From Shewanella avicenniae (GTDB taxonomy: Bacteria > Pseudomonadota > Gammaproteobacteria > Enterobacterales > Shewanellaceae), in assembly GCF_017354945.1 (NCBI RefSeq), contig NZ_CP071503.1, forward strand, positions 2,294,001-2,358,000: DNA of 64,000 nucleotides, written 5' to 3'. This document shows, piece by piece, positions 43,800-54,474 of this stretch; position 1 is the first letter of the stretch; every line of letters begins with the position of its first letter. The position numbers were made by a program, and so were the translations under genes. The notes under the pieces were generated by a model. That model saw only the letters and a list, made by a program, of their open reading frames with translations. It made no database searches and had not been told where the DNA came from.

Positions 43800-44705
43800 T
43801 TATTTCAGTCTCTTATATTCTATGACATAACTTTGCAAAATTGCCAAATAATTGACAGTTGGCATTTGCATTAGTTGACGGCTGTCTTGCATTACACGCT
43901 GTGCTAATTCGGCGATTTTGGCGCAGACAAAAGGTTCTACAGCGGTATTTTTTAACTGCTCCAAGAGCACGTGATAAACCAGTTTCAACACATCGAAAAT
44001 ATTATCTTCTTTAACATCAGATAATTGCTGAACAAGGTGCCCGGTACTAAAGCTTTGTTCTACCCATGTTTTAAATTGCTGTAGCTGGTTAAATCGCTCT
44101 GACTGCAGCGCTTCTTTTAACGCTATCGCGCCACCAACAACAGGCAGAGACCATGCCAAGTCTGCAATACTGAGCGTTAATGGTTGTAGCCAAGCAGCAA
44201 CGTCATTCAGCGAAGGTGGTTGCACATTCACGCGCTGACAACGGCTGGTGATAGTCGGCAACAAGCCACCGGCAATATCAGTCTGCAACAGCAATAAGGT
44301 GTTGCGGCCGGGTTCTTCTAAGGTTTTAAGCAGTGCGTTGGCGGCAGCTTGGTTCATTCGCTCGCTCTGTTGAATAACGGCGATGCGATATCCGCCCTGC
44401 TGCGCTGTGGCTGCAAGCGACTGACACAGTTCGCGAACCTGCTCTACCTTGATTTGATTACCCTCAGCCTTGAGCCAATACACATCAGGATGGTTACCCG
44501 CGGCGAGTAAGCGACAGGCACGGCATTGCCCACAGGCTGGATTGGTGTGGTTATCACACAAACAGTTGGCCACAATTTCATGAGCGAGGAGTAATCCACC
44601 ATCAGCAACGGCAAGCGGTAACAGCAAGGCATGCGCCAGACGTTGCTGCTGCTGTTGTTGCTGCAATTGCTGCAGGGCTGAATTAATCCAAGGTAACGAG
44701 CTCAT
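43800..44705 (-). CDS. holB: DNA polymerase III subunit delta prime
   Basis: A clamp-loader subunit of the AAA+ family, 301 residues. The zinc module is CLCDNHTNPACGQCRACRLL, and the sensor/arginine region includes ALLKTLEEPGRNTLLLLQT and the SRC motif in TITSRCQRV. The subunit has no functional Walker A, as expected. The N terminus has a glutamine run (LQQLQQQQQQQR, about residues 12-23) encoded by near-perfect CAG/CAA triplets. It overlaps tmk by one base. Confidence 0.94.
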   Translation of the reverse strand: MSSLPWINSALQQLQQQQQQQRLAHALLLPLAVADGGLLLAHEIVANCLCDNHTNPACGQCRACRLLAAGNHPDVYWLKAEGNQIKVEQVRELCQSLAATAQQGGYRIAVIQQSERMNQAAANALLKTLEEPGRNTLLLLQTDIAGGLLPTITSRCQRVNVQPPSLNDVAAWLQPLTLSIADLAWSLPVVGGAIALKEALQSERFNQLQQFKTWVEQSFSTGHLVQQLSDVKEDNIFDVLKLVYHVLLEQLKNTAVEPFVCAKIAELAQRVMQDSRQLMQMPTVNYLAILQSYVIEYKRLK

Positions 44706-45343
44706 CAGTCCACCAAGCGCTGTTTTAATACCGCAAGGATATCGGCATGCACTTTTTCAAGCGGTTGTGTCGCATCAATCACTTCAATATTGGCATCCGC
44801 CGCAGCCAGTGCTAAATAGGTGTCACGCGCGCGTTCGAAAAATTCTATGGCTTGCTGTTCAATCCGATCCAGTGCGCCACGATTAGCCGCTCTGGCTAAC
44901 CCTAAACTAGGCGGAATATCTAAATACAAGGTTAAGTCGGGCGCAAAATCACCCAAGGTGGCGCGACTCACGGCTTGAACCAGTGGCAGTAAACCTCGGC
45001 CACCGCCTTGATAAGCCAACGATGATAGATTGTGGCGGTCACCCAATACCCAATCCCCCTTGGCCAACGCTGGCTTAATGACATTCGCCACTAATTGCGC
45101 CCGTGCCGCATACATCAATAAACATTCTGCTTCGTCACAGAGTGGGTCTTCGTTGCTTACCTGCTTGACCAAATCACGGATCTTTTCTGCCGTTGGGGTG
45201 CCACCGGGCTCGCGGGTGCAAACTGGTTCAGCACCGTTCAACTGATGCAAAAAATCCCTAACTAAGGCGATAGCGCTAGACTTGCCAGCGCCCTCAAGAC
45301 CTTCAATTACAATAAATTTTCCGGCAGTAGTCGGATTAGCCAT
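44705..45343 (-). CDS. tmk: thymidylate kinase
   Basis: It phosphorylates dTMP to dTDP with ATP. It has 212 residues. The P-loop is [11 protein letters not shown], the DR motif is in [18 protein letters not shown], and the lid region follows in [16 protein letters not shown]. It is tightly coupled to mltG upstream and holB downstream by one-base overlaps. Together with dcd and udk nearby it forms a nucleotide-metabolism neighbourhood. Confidence 0.96.
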   Translation of the reverse strand: MANPTTAGKFIVIEGLEGAGKSSAIALVRDFLHQLNGAEPVCTREPGGTPTAEKIRDLVKQVSNEDPLCDEAECLLMYAARAQLVANVIKPALAKGDWVLGDRHNLSSLAYQGGGRGLLPLVQAVSRATLGDFAPDLTLYLDIPPSLGLARAANRGALDRIEQQAIEFFERARDTYLALAAADANIEVIDATQPLEKVHADILAVLKQRLVD

Positions 45344-46350
45344 TATCTATTTCTCTGGTATTTATCAACGGCTCGATTATGTTCAGCCAAGGTTGATGAA
45401 AAAATATGGGAACCATCATTACGAGACACAAAATAGAGATAGTTCACATCGGCTGGATGTGCTGCTGCGAGCAAAGATTCTCGTCCCGGTGCCGCAATCG
45501 GCGTTGGCGGTAAGCCCTTAATCACATAGGTATTAAATGGTGTTGCTTCTCGTAGATCTTTACGGCGAATATTGCCGTCAAAGCGGTCACCCATGCCATA
45601 AATTACCGTTGGATCGGTTTGTAAGCGCATACCTTTACGCAGCCGATTAATAAATACTGCGGCGATCAGTGGCCGCTCAGACTCTTGCCCGGTTTCCTTT
45701 TCGATAATCGAGGCTAACGTCAGTAGCTCATAGGGAGATTCCAAGGGCAGATTGCTATCGCGGTTCTGCCAAATCTCCGCTAACTGCTGCTGCATTTTGC
45801 CATAACTCTGGCTCAAAATTGTTTCGATGCTGCTGGATGCGCGATATTGGTAAGTATCCGGGAAGAACTTGCCCTCGGGGAGTTCACTACTGTCACCATT
45901 GGCAGCTAACACCTTGTTAAATACGTCGTTATCCACACTGAGATGTGGCACCTTTTGCAGATATTGGCGCCACTCTTGAATGGTTTTGCCTTCGATTAAG
46001 GTCAACACAAAGCGCTTTTCATCACCACTGGCGATCCGTTGCAGCAATGTGGTCACTGTGTCGCTCGGCGTGATTTCATACAGCCCACTGCGGATCTGTG
46101 TCAGTTCAGGGTGTAATTTACCCAGCAGTTTCCAACGCCAGTTGTAAGCGATTAATTTATCTTCCGCTAATATTTTACCTAGCTTGCGAAATGACACTCC
46201 GCGTTGCAAGGCGAGTTCTTGCGCTTCGGCAACGACCAGCGGTTGCTGTGCCAGTTGCACTGTTTGTTGGTAAGCCCAAAATCCTGCGACAGCCACTAAC
46301 GCAGCAAGGCTAAACACTGCCGCTAACAGGCGCACTATCCATTTATTCAT
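45343..46350 (-). CDS. mltG: endolytic murein transglycosylase MltG
   Basis: An inner-membrane lytic transglycosylase (YceG family) that ends glycan strand elongation. It has 335 residues. One N-terminal transmembrane helix ([21 protein letters not shown]) is followed by a LysM-like subdomain and the catalytic domain. The catalytic Glu lies in [16 protein letters not shown], followed by [21 protein letters not shown]. It overlaps pabC by four bases and tmk by one, matching the E. coli pabC-yceG-tmk order. Confidence 0.96.
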   Translation of the reverse strand: MNKWIVRLLAAVFSLAALVAVAGFWAYQQTVQLAQQPLVVAEAQELALQRGVSFRKLGKILAEDKLIAYNWRWKLLGKLHPELTQIRSGLYEITPSDTVTTLLQRIASGDEKRFVLTLIEGKTIQEWRQYLQKVPHLSVDNDVFNKVLAANGDSSELPEGKFFPDTYQYRASSSIETILSQSYGKMQQQLAEIWQNRDSNLPLESPYELLTLASIIEKETGQESERPLIAAVFINRLRKGMRLQTDPTVIYGMGDRFDGNIRRKDLREATPFNTYVIKGLPPTPIAAPGRESLLAAAHPADVNYLYFVSRNDGSHIFSSTLAEHNRAVDKYQRNR

Positions 46351-47174
46351 TGCGGCACCAACGTTTGCTGCAACGATGCAGTGGCATTCCAGCGTTCAAA
46401 ATGAACGCCGTCTGCGCAGACTACATCCACCACGCCGATTAAACTATTACACAGCAACAGGTGTTTGGCGCGTTTGAGTTCAGTCAATGACACAGGCCGC
46501 AGTTCAACATCGATACCGAGCTCTATAAGTTGCAGGATTAGCTGTTGCCGCATGACCCCAGATACGCCGCTTTGAGCATGACTTGGACTGACGGCGATGA
46601 GCTTTTCGGCCATCGAAAATAACAACACGAGGTTAGCCATTGAGGCTTCGATAATCTGCTGTTGTTGATCCAACACCAGCCAATCATCCGTCCCATTCGG
46701 TAACGACTGCGACTTGATCAATACCTGCTCTAATCGATTGCAGTGTTTGATACCTGCAAGCAGTGGTTGTGCGGCCAACGTAACGGAAGATAACGCAAGG
46801 CTGACACCATGAGCGCGCCAAGCCGCATATTGAGCAGGAAGCTGACTGACACTCAGGACTTCATTCGGTGTTGGCGCAGCAGGTGCAGCATAACCGCGAC
46901 CACCCACACCACGAGAAACCAATAATTTGAGGCAGTGCAGCGGATGGGCTTGCGCGATTGAATCGATTAACGCCAGTAAATCCGCCGAGGCACGCCAACA
47001 AAAACCGAGCCGAGCTGTCGATTCTTGCAAGCGTTGTAGATAGCTTTCAAGGAAACGTACTTGGCCTTGTGAATCAACGGCCATAGTGACAAACACGCCA
47101 TCACCATAGGCAAAAGCTCGATCGCTTGGGTCGAGCTTCGCATCCATTTTGCCGTTAATCCATGTTTGCGCCAC
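46347..47174 (-). CDS. pabC: aminodeoxychorismate lyase
   Basis: A PLP fold-type IV lyase that forms 4-aminobenzoate for folate synthesis. It has 275 residues. The PLP lysine lies in GIKHCNRLEQVLIKS, and other conserved parts are AYGDGVFVTM at the N terminus, LVSRGVGGRGY, and EASMANLVLLF. Translation starts at GTG 47174 with AGGA inside the end of dcd; the spacing between the genes is three bases. Confidence 0.93.
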   Translation of the reverse strand: MAQTWINGKMDAKLDPSDRAFAYGDGVFVTMAVDSQGQVRFLESYLQRLQESTARLGFCWRASADLLALIDSIAQAHPLHCLKLLVSRGVGGRGYAAPAAPTPNEVLSVSQLPAQYAAWRAHGVSLALSSVTLAAQPLLAGIKHCNRLEQVLIKSQSLPNGTDDWLVLDQQQQIIEASMANLVLLFSMAEKLIAVSPSHAQSGVSGVMRQQLILQLIELGIDVELRPVSLTELKRAKHLLLCNSLIGVVDVVCADGVHFERWNATASLQQTLVPQ

Positions 47175-47177
47175 GCG

Positions 47178-47759
47178 TTAGTCCTGACTGATCCGGCTCG
47201 CTACCGCATCTTGCTGATCTTTGTATTTAGCATTTTTACGGGTGTTATAAGGCTTAGCCACTGGACCAGACAAACGCTCAAAGTTCAGCGCACCAATGGT
47301 CATCAATGGCCGCAAGGCTAACGGCAATTTACCGCTGTTGTAGAACTCCAACACAATACGTCCTTGCCAACCCGGATCGATACGATGGGCAGTGACGTGC
47401 ACCATCAAGCCTAAGCGTGCCAATGATGAACGCCCATCTAACCAACCGACGATATCCGCGGGCAGATGCACGCTTTCAAAGGTCACTGCAAGCGCGAGTT
47501 CGCCTGGGTGCAAAAAGAACGCATCACCGTCAGCGATGTCAATTTGATCGCTCATCACCCGATCTAACGCCGCCTGCACTTCCGCCTTAGGACCACTTAA
47601 ATCGATGTAAGGCGCGGTGTGATCTTTAAACACACGAAACGTATGCCCCAAACGCACGTCCACGCTCACACCACTGATGGCATCGCTTTCAGGACGAGGA
47701 TCAATCGTGATGGTGCCATCATCTAAACAGGCGATAATTTCGTTATCGGTCAAACGCAT
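47178..47759 (-). CDS. dcd: dCTP deaminase
   Basis: It deaminates dCTP to dUTP in the route to dTTP. It has 193 residues, identical in length to E. coli Dcd. Conserved parts are [13 protein letters not shown], the active-site stretch [25 protein letters not shown] with the catalytic Glu in [16 protein letters not shown] precedes the ATG. It lies 13 nt after udk in the same operon and supplies dUTP whose product reaches Tmk as dTMP. Confidence 0.96.
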   Translation of the reverse strand: MRLTDNEIIACLDDGTITIDPRPESDAISGVSVDVRLGHTFRVFKDHTAPYIDLSGPKAEVQAALDRVMSDQIDIADGDAFFLHPGELALAVTFESVHLPADIVGWLDGRSSLARLGLMVHVTAHRIDPGWQGRIVLEFYNSGKLPLALRPLMTIGALNFERLSGPVAKPYNTRKNAKYKDQQDAVASRISQD

Positions 47760-47772
47760 ACGGCACTTCTCC

Positions 47773-48411
47773 TTACTTGACCAAAAGGTGTTGAATACGT
47801 GCTTTTAGAATATCGGTCGCAATACGGTTTTTACCACCGCGAGGCACGATAATATCGGCATATTGCTTAGAGGGTTCAATAAATTGCAGGTACATTGGAC
47901 GGACGGTTTTTTGATATTGGGTCAACACCGATTCCATAGTACGCCCCCGCTCTTCCACATCGCGGGTTAAGCGGCGCAGCAGACACATATCAAGCGGTGT
48001 ATCCATAAATACGCTGGCGTCCAACAACTCGCGCAGACGAGGGTCGGTAAGCAACAAAATCCCTTCAAGAATGATGACCTTTTTCGGCATCATCAGCATA
48101 AAATCACCCGTGCGGGTATGCTGGGTATAGCTATAGCAAGGGATTTCGACCGGTTTGCCCTCTTTCAGCATGGTCAAATGAGTGCCAAGCAGCTCATGAT
48201 CTAACGCTTTAGGATGATCGTAATTGGTCAATACTCGCTGCTCCATTTCCAAATGGCTTTGGTCACGGTAGTAGCTGTCTTCACTGATCACCCCGATTTG
48301 GTCAGTACCCAAATCGCGGCATAGCTCTTCATAAATAGTGCGTGCAATCAGGCTTTTTCCTGAAGCAGAAGCTCCAGCGATGCCAATCACTACACAAGCA
48401 GGCGTACTCAT
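47773..48411 (-). CDS. udk: uridine/cytidine kinase
   Basis: A pyrimidine ribonucleoside salvage kinase of 212 residues. The P-loop is [14 protein letters not shown], and the nucleoside-binding parts are [26 protein letters not shown] and [17 protein letters not shown]. It is six bases downstream of mrp and thirteen upstream of dcd, as in E. coli, where udk-dcd is conserved. Confidence 0.96.
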   Translation of the reverse strand: MSTPACVVIGIAGASASGKSLIARTIYEELCRDLGTDQIGVISEDSYYRDQSHLEMEQRVLTNYDHPKALDHELLGTHLTMLKEGKPVEIPCYSYTQHTRTGDFMLMMPKKVIILEGILLLTDPRLRELLDASVFMDTPLDMCLLRRLTRDVEERGRTMESVLTQYQKTVRPMYLQFIEPSKQYADIIVPRGGKNRIATDILKARIQHLLVK

Positions 48412-48417
48412 TAAAAC

Positions 48418-49536
48418 TTACTCGTCGTCCGAAATAGCAATAGAAACTTTGGTTTGGGTTTGTTGCTGTGCCAAACCTGCGGCCACTTTTCTGGCCAAAT
48501 CACGATAGATTGCCGCAATCTCACCATCAGGCTCTGCCACAACGCTTGGCGTACCTTTGTCCATGTTTTCACGGATCTGAATATTCAGCGGCAAAGCACC
48601 CAGCATAGGTACACCGTAACGTTCAGCAATACGCTGACCACCGTGGCTACCAAATGGATGATCTTTATGACCACATTCAGGACACAGATAAAAACTCATG
48701 TTTTCCACGACGCCAAGCACGGGAATGTTCACTTTTTGGAACATGGTCACGCCCTTCTGCGCATCGGCTAAGGCCACATCTTGCGGCGTTGTCACAATCA
48801 CAGCACCACTCACGGGCACTTTTTGCGACAGCGTCAGTTGAATGTCACCGGTGCCTGGTGGCAAATCCACCACCAGATAATCAAGGTCTTGCCACAATGA
48901 CTCATTCACCAGCTGCACCAGTGTGCCTGCCGCCATTGGGCCACGCCACACGGCTGCTTGGTCATCAGTCAAAATGAACCCGATACTTTGTGCGCTGATA
49001 CCGTGCGCGTTGGCGCAAGTCATGTGTTTGCCATCTGGCGACACTGGGCGAAAATCTTCAACACCGAGCATCATCGGAATTGATGGACCGTAAATATCAG
49101 CATCAAGAATCCCTACGTTCGCGCCTTCAGCAGCCAATGCTAAAGCAAGGTTCACTGAAGTGGTGGATTTACCCACGCCGCCTTTACCAGAAGCGACCGC
49201 AATCACTTGCTTTACATTGGGAATGGGTGGAATGCTGGCAAGCGCTGAGTACGTGCTAATTTGCAGGTCGATTTCAGCTTCTACTTCAGCGATTTGGTCA
49301 CACGCAGCAACCAACGCATTGGTAATCGCCATCACGGTATCGCGGTAGAGCGATTGGCATGGATAGGGATACACTAATCCGAGTTGTAAACGATTGCCTT
49401 CCAAGGCCAATTTGTTGACCATACCAGCGTCAACTAACCCTTGCTTCAGGTATGGATCCTGATGCGCGTTTAAAACTGCCAATACTTTGCTTAGCAGTGC
49501 TTCGTCGAGACGAAAGTCCGGAGTGACAGAAGACAA
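48418..49536 (-). CDS. apbC: Mrp/ApbC iron-sulfur carrier ATPase
   Basis: A P-loop ATPase of 372 residues that binds and transfers iron-sulfur clusters. The deviant Walker A is ASGKGGVGKSTTSVNLA, and the cluster-binding CxxC is in FYLCPECGHKDHPFG. The N-terminal 90 residues are a MIP18/DUF59-like domain. The start is TTG 49536, eight bases after GGGGA, giving MSSVTPDFRLDEALL. It is first in the minus-strand operon and divergent from metG, the same pairing as mrp-metG in E. coli. Confidence 0.94.
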   Translation of the reverse strand: MSSVTPDFRLDEALLSKVLAVLNAHQDPYLKQGLVDAGMVNKLALEGNRLQLGLVYPYPCQSLYRDTVMAITNALVAACDQIAEVEAEIDLQISTYSALASIPPIPNVKQVIAVASGKGGVGKSTTSVNLALALAAEGANVGILDADIYGPSIPMMLGVEDFRPVSPDGKHMTCANAHGISAQSIGFILTDDQAAVWRGPMAAGTLVQLVNESLWQDLDYLVVDLPPGTGDIQLTLSQKVPVSGAVIVTTPQDVALADAQKGVTMFQKVNIPVLGVVENMSFYLCPECGHKDHPFGSHGGQRIAERYGVPMLGALPLNIQIRENMDKGTPSVVAEPDGEIAAIYRDLARKVAAGLAQQQTQTKVSIAISDDE

Positions 49537-49697
49537 AACTCAATCCCCAACAAGTAAATTTGGCCAAGTGTACCAGATCTTAATGCCGAATTTGGAATAG
49601 ATTTAACGCACTTATCCTTACTCATGATGAAAATAAAGCACGGATCGGTTAGTATCTGTGCCACTATTTTTGGGCCTTTAGTTAGAACGAATAAAAG

Positions 49698-51728
49698 ATG
49701 TCAGATTCTCAACGTAAAATTCTTGTCACCAGCGCCTTGCCATATGCCAATGGACCGATCCATTTGGGGCACATGCTGGAATATATCCAAACCGACATTT
49801 GGCAGCGTTTTCAAAAACTTCGCGGTAACGAATGTCACTACATTTGTGCAGATGATGCTCACGGCACCCCGATTATGCTCAAGGCCCAGCAGCTGGGAAT
49901 AACGCCGGAAGAGATGATTGCCCAAGTTAACACCGAACACCAAGCTGACTTTGCTGGTTTTAACATCGGTTTTGACAACTATCACAGCACTCACAGCGAT
50001 GAAAACCGCGAGTTGGCGCAAGGCATCTACCTCAAGCTGCGTGAAAATGGTTACATCAAAACCAAAACCATTTCTCAGTTGTTTGATCCAGAAAAACAGA
50101 TGTTCCTGCCGGACCGTTTCGTTAAAGGCACCTGCCCGAAATGCAAGTCAGAAGATCAATACGGCGACAACTGTGATGCTTGCGGTGCTACCTATAGCCC
50201 CACTGAACTGATTAACCCACGTTCAGCGGTCAGTGGTGCAACCCCCGTATTGAAAGAGTCTGAGCACTTCTTCTTCGATCTGCCTGCCTTTGAAGGCATG
50301 TTGAAAGAGTGGACTCACTCAGGTTCATTACAGCCAGAAATCGCCAACAAACTGAACGAATGGTTTGAGCAAGGCCTGCAGATGTGGGATATCAGCCGCG
50401 ATGCGCCGTATTTCGGCTTTGAAATTCCTGATGCGCAGGGCAAATACTTCTACGTCTGGTTAGATGCTCCCATTGGCTACATGGGCTCATTTAAAAACCT
50501 GTGCAACAAGCGTAGTGACTTGAACTTTGACGAGTTCTGGAGTGCCGATTCAAACGCTGAGGTATATCACTTCATCGGTAAAGATATCGTCTACTTCCAC
50601 AGCTTGTTCTGGCCAGCAATGTTGAAAGGTGCGGGTTATCGCCAACCGACCAACGTTTATGCTCACGGCTATGTGACGGTGAATGGCGCCAAGATGTCAA
50701 AATCAAAAGGCACCTTCATTAAAGCGCGTACCTATCTGGACCATTTAGATCCTGAATACCTGCGCTACTACTACGCTGCTAAGTTGTCTGGCCGTATCGA
50801 TGACCTCGACTTGAATCTGGAAGACTTTACCCAACGAGTAAACTCAGACTTGGTCGGTAAATTGGTGAATTTGGCAAGCCGCACAGCGGGCTTTATCACC
50901 AAACGCTTTGACGGCAAGTTAGCGGTAATGAGCGATAGCAGCCTGGCTGAGTCGTTCCTTGCTAAACAAACGCAGATTGCTGAGTTTTACGAAGCCCGTG
51001 AATACGGCAAAGCAATTCGTGAAATCATGGCGTTGGCCGATATCGCTAACGGTTATGTGGCAGAACAAGCCCCATGGCAATTAGTCAAGGCTGATGAAAC
51101 CTTAGCCCAAGCACATCAAGTATGCTCTGTGTCGCTCAACCTGTTCCGCATTCTGGTGACCTATCTGAAGCCAGTATTACCGCGCCTATCTAACGACGTT
51201 GAAGCTTTTATGAACCTTCAGCTGACTTGGAATGGCCTGAATAATGCGATTGATGGCCATGCAATCAACCCATTCAAGCCAATGATGCAACGTGTCGAGC
51301 TTGATAAAGTCAATGCGGTGATTGAAGCATCTAAAGAAAACCTACAAGCAACCGCTGAGCCTGCGAAAGCTGCAAGCCCGCTGACAGAAGATCCTATCAG
51401 CGAGACCATTGAATATGATGACTTCGCTAAAGTTGACTTACGTATTGCGCTGATCAAAAAGGCAGAAGCCGTACCCGAAGCAAACAAACTGTTGAAGCTG
51501 CAGTTAGATATTGGCGGTGAAATCCGTCAAGTATTCGCTGGCATCAAGTCAGCATACAATCCAGAAGATCTGGAAGGTAAGCTGACAGTAATGGTCGCTA
51601 ACCTTGCCCCACGTAAGATGCGTTTTGGTCTGTCTGAAGGCATGGTGTTAGCCGCAGGCCCTGGCGGTAAAGATTTGTGGATTCTTGAGCCACACGAAGG
51701 TGCACAACCGGGTATGCGCGTGAAGTAA
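49698..51728 (+). CDS. metG: methionyl-tRNA synthetase
   Basis: It charges tRNA-Met and initiator tRNA. It has 676 residues. The HIGH-type motif is [21 protein letters not shown], the KMSKS motif is [12 protein letters not shown], and the zinc knuckles are [18 protein letters not shown]. The C-terminal OB-fold tRNA-binding/dimerisation domain (about residues 575-676) is present, as in E. coli. The ribosome site is weak. It is monocistronic, with a strong terminator 16 nt past the stop. Confidence 0.97.
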   Translation: MSDSQRKILVTSALPYANGPIHLGHMLEYIQTDIWQRFQKLRGNECHYICADDAHGTPIMLKAQQLGITPEEMIAQVNTEHQADFAGFNIGFDNYHSTHSDENRELAQGIYLKLRENGYIKTKTISQLFDPEKQMFLPDRFVKGTCPKCKSEDQYGDNCDACGATYSPTELINPRSAVSGATPVLKESEHFFFDLPAFEGMLKEWTHSGSLQPEIANKLNEWFEQGLQMWDISRDAPYFGFEIPDAQGKYFYVWLDAPIGYMGSFKNLCNKRSDLNFDEFWSADSNAEVYHFIGKDIVYFHSLFWPAMLKGAGYRQPTNVYAHGYVTVNGAKMSKSKGTFIKARTYLDHLDPEYLRYYYAAKLSGRIDDLDLNLEDFTQRVNSDLVGKLVNLASRTAGFITKRFDGKLAVMSDSSLAESFLAKQTQIAEFYEAREYGKAIREIMALADIANGYVAEQAPWQLVKADETLAQAHQVCSVSLNLFRILVTYLKPVLPRLSNDVEAFMNLQLTWNGLNNAIDGHAINPFKPMMQRVELDKVNAVIEASKENLQATAEPAKAASPLTEDPISETIEYDDFAKVDLRIALIKKAEAVPEANKLLKLQLDIGGEIRQVFAGIKSAYNPEDLEGKLTVMVANLAPRKMRFGLSEGMVLAAGPGGKDLWILEPHEGAQPGMRVK

Positions 51729-51744
51729 TTCTCTCGCTAATCAC

Positions 51745-51785
51745 AAAAAGGCCGCGTCTATTGCGATAGACGCGGCCTTTTATTT
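51745..51785. terminator. bidirectional terminator between metG and the pilin operon
   Basis: AAAAGGCCGCGTCTA and TAGACGCGGCCTTTT form a 15-bp stem around TTGCGA, with T-runs on both strands. It ends metG on the plus strand and the convergent pilin operon on the minus strand. Confidence 0.92.
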
Positions 51786-51803
51786 TACCGGTTGCAACAA
51801 AGA

Positions 51804-53669
51804 TTACAGATAGCGAGACCAGAGCTGACTCACTTTGGTTTTGCCTGTGTTACCAGTGTTACCCTCACCCTGCTCCACATTGCCGGTTATCACTTCGCCT
51901 GGGCGATAACTCGTCGGCAAGTTAGACAAATCAATGGTCGTCGAGCCTCTAAAATCGGAACCATCAGTGCCACCACTTTGGTTAGCCACCGAGAGATAAC
52001 CATGAATGGTCGTATTACCACCACTGTAGAGTAAGTTGCCCGCCATCACGCTGCCGAACACTTCGCTAGATGCACCTAAATGGATATCACCGCCGTAAAA
52101 GGTGTCCTCGACATAACCACCCGCCAGCAAGGCGATGTTGGCGATGGGGCTATAGTGAAGCTCACCAGCCGAACACAGATCAGTCGCATGAAAACTGCCA
52201 AAATTGGATGTCGCACAGACATCGTTATAACCGGCAAAATTAAGCGACATGATGGTGTGGCTGCCGCTGGTTGAAATGTCTTTGGTGGCAATAATGGTGT
52301 CAACGTAGCGCCCAGTACCGACGTTAACAGAACCATTAAACCACAGCACCGCGGGCACAAATTGCGAGCCATCAAGCTGCCATTCATCATCTTTACTGAC
52401 ATATTTGAAACAGCTATTACTATCGGAATACCCTACACAAATCTTTTTATAGCAACTGCCGGATGCATAACTTGGTGTGTCGCACAGGTAATCTTGGTTC
52501 TTACCTTTGCCGGCGAGATAGTAGTTGCCGTTGGCAATGCCGCTCATATTACGCACTTGCACTAAAATATTGCCGTTAAGATCAATATCAAATGCCAAGT
52601 TTGCCGCTGACTTTAACGCCCACGCATCAATCCGCAAATCCTGCACATTTACCGGTGTAACTGGCGATATCGCAACTTGCAGCCCTTCCACGTGAGTCAC
52701 ATTTACGCTGTTATTCCAATTGGCGCGACTGATGCTGCCACCTACTTGGCCACTGCCAACAGACCCCGCGCTGGATTCGGTAAAGTTACCTTCTGCCATC
52801 AAATTGCCAATACTGGCATTGGTGGCACTCACGTTACCTTGGCTTAGTACGCTGCCTGCAGAGGTACTCGAGTCCATAAACACATCACCTAAAGCCGCTA
52901 ACGTGCCATGCACATCGGCACTACTATTAAGTGTGATGTTGCCATTGGCTTTCGCAGACAGCGAGTTAACGCCGCCAGACATACTGATGTTTCCCATCGC
53001 GGTGACATTAGTATATGCACCACTGCCGGTAAGTGTGACATCGCCTTCGGCCGCAACGGTGGCAATATTTTGATGACCGCCTAACGTAAGGTTGCCGGTC
53101 GAATACAGCAAGCTAAAACCTGAAATACTGCCATGGCCCGACACATCACCCTCAACATAGAAAGAGGTGTTGCTGTTATTGCCGTTAAGCACGTTGATAT
53201 CGCCGCCCAAGGTAAGCCCACCTTTGATCAGTACGGCATCATCGAGGTTATAAGTGGTCAGTGTGGTACCTGCAGCAACGCAAAAAATGCTTTGCACACC
53301 GGAGGACGTTTGTGCGGCAGTACCAAAAATATTGACCGTCAGTTGCACTCCATCCACGCAACTCGCCGCTGTGGTAGAGATGGCCACAACTTGACCGGTG
53401 ACACCAGCTGCAGATGGAAAATCGATCACATCTCCAACGTTTAGCGTGGCTAACTGAGTAGGCCCAGATTGGTAAAAAAACTGCCGCATCGCCTCAACGC
53501 CTGTCCACGCACGCACTTGGGCTTGGGTCACTGCATGTACTGTGGTACCCGCTTCTTGCGATGACTGGATGTAACGCATTGCGCCTGTGACCATCAGCAC
53601 CATCACAATCCCAAAGATGGCCAACATGATGATACCGGCAAAGCCTCGCTGTTTATGATTTAGCATCAT
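51804..53669 (-). CDS. prepilin-like protein with bactofilin-like beta-solenoid
   Basis: A 621-residue protein, last in the pilin operon. The N terminus (HKQRGFAGIIMLAIFGIVMVLMVTG) resembles a type III prepilin signal and hydrophobic helix of the PilX kind, but lacks the usual Glu at position +5. Roughly residues 155-300 form about nine degenerate repeats of some 20 residues marked by EGDV, TGNL, MGNI, NGNI, LGDV, QGNV, the pattern of a beta-solenoid as in bactofilins. A Cys-rich segment follows (CDTPSYASGSCYKKICVGYS), then a second Gly/Ser-rich repeat section near 490-580. It occupies the place of PilX-PilY1 in canonical clusters. Tip adhesin or display role is inference. Confidence 0.72.
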   Translation of the reverse strand: MMLNHKQRGFAGIIMLAIFGIVMVLMVTGAMRYIQSSQEAGTTVHAVTQAQVRAWTGVEAMRQFFYQSGPTQLATLNVGDVIDFPSAAGVTGQVVAISTTAASCVDGVQLTVNIFGTAAQTSSGVQSIFCVAAGTTLTTYNLDDAVLIKGGLTLGGDINVLNGNNSNTSFYVEGDVSGHGSISGFSLLYSTGNLTLGGHQNIATVAAEGDVTLTGSGAYTNVTAMGNISMSGGVNSLSAKANGNITLNSSADVHGTLAALGDVFMDSSTSAGSVLSQGNVSATNASIGNLMAEGNFTESSAGSVGSGQVGGSISRANWNNSVNVTHVEGLQVAISPVTPVNVQDLRIDAWALKSAANLAFDIDLNGNILVQVRNMSGIANGNYYLAGKGKNQDYLCDTPSYASGSCYKKICVGYSDSNSCFKYVSKDDEWQLDGSQFVPAVLWFNGSVNVGTGRYVDTIIATKDISTSGSHTIMSLNFAGYNDVCATSNFGSFHATDLCSAGELHYSPIANIALLAGGYVEDTFYGGDIHLGASSEVFGSVMAGNLLYSGGNTTIHGYLSVANQSGGTDGSDFRGSTTIDLSNLPTSYRPGEVITGNVEQGEGNTGNTGKTKVSQLWSRYL

Positions 53670-53682
53670 CCTATCCTTGCTG

Positions 53683-54474
53683 TTACTGGCTGAAATTCAC
53701 TAAACAAGAGCGCCATGGAGTATAGCTCGCCGATTGACTCCAATTTACGTCCACCTGTAATCCCGCTTTGGTGGCAGCGTCACTGTTAACGCCCGCTAAT
53801 GAACCTACCGAGGAGAGCAAAGCGCTATCAATCTCACTGCCAAATGGAGAACATTTACTGATATTTAACGCTGCATTGAACTGAATTTGCCCCGACAACA
53901 CATTTGGCTTAATCACTCGGGTTATCTGCCAAGTTTGGCCAGCCCATTGGGTTGCAATCGGATGACAACTGGCAGTCGAGGCCAACTGATAGACAGCAAA
54001 GTCATTCGGATCAGACACTAAACCGCGGCAGGTGTAATTGGCTGACACATCAGAAAGTGCTGTGTTTTCTTCCCAAAACAGAGCGTTACCAGTGGCAGCA
54101 GTCAAACCAATCGCCACAAGATTGCCAGTTGACGAAAGTTGGCTTTGTCCGGTGGTACTCGATAGCCCGGCACCATTTACCAGAATAATGTGGCTATTGG
54201 TCGTCGCAGCAGGGATCCCAAAACCCGCTTTTTGCATCAGTAACTGCATGGTGAGCAGCCCAGTCATGTTTTGCTGATTGCGGATGGAGAATGTTTCGCT
54301 GCCTGTTTGCGGGTTATAGATATGAAATACCGCGGATTTGTACAGTGCCATCATTGCCAGCACCGAAATTGACGTTACTACCACACCGACCATCATGCTG
54401 ATCAGTGAAAATCCTCGCTGACGCCGACTGACAAACCTGTGAGTCGGCCGCTTAGTTTTGAATGACCATGTCAT
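53683..54474 (-). CDS. PilW-like minor prepilin
   Basis: About 263 residues from ATG 54474. A prepilin peptidase site follows a basic leader: SRRQRG-FSLISMMVGVVVTSISVLAMM, where the position-5 residue is S rather than E, which is seen in some PilW/PilX proteins. The C-terminal globular region has several Cys (CRGLVSDPND, CHPIATQW, CSPFG, CLVNFSQ). The longer ORF start at 54615 overlaps pilV and lacks the leader context. It overlaps pilV by 23 nt. Confidence 0.82.
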   Translation of the reverse strand: MTWSFKTKRPTHRFVSRRQRGFSLISMMVGVVVTSISVLAMMALYKSAVFHIYNPQTGSETFSIRNQQNMTGLLTMQLLMQKAGFGIPAATTNSHIILVNGAGLSSTTGQSQLSSTGNLVAIGLTAATGNALFWEENTALSDVSANYTCRGLVSDPNDFAVYQLASTASCHPIATQWAGQTWQITRVIKPNVLSGQIQFNAALNISKCSPFGSEIDSALLSSVGSLAGVNSDAATKAGLQVDVNWSQSASYTPWRSCLVNFSQ

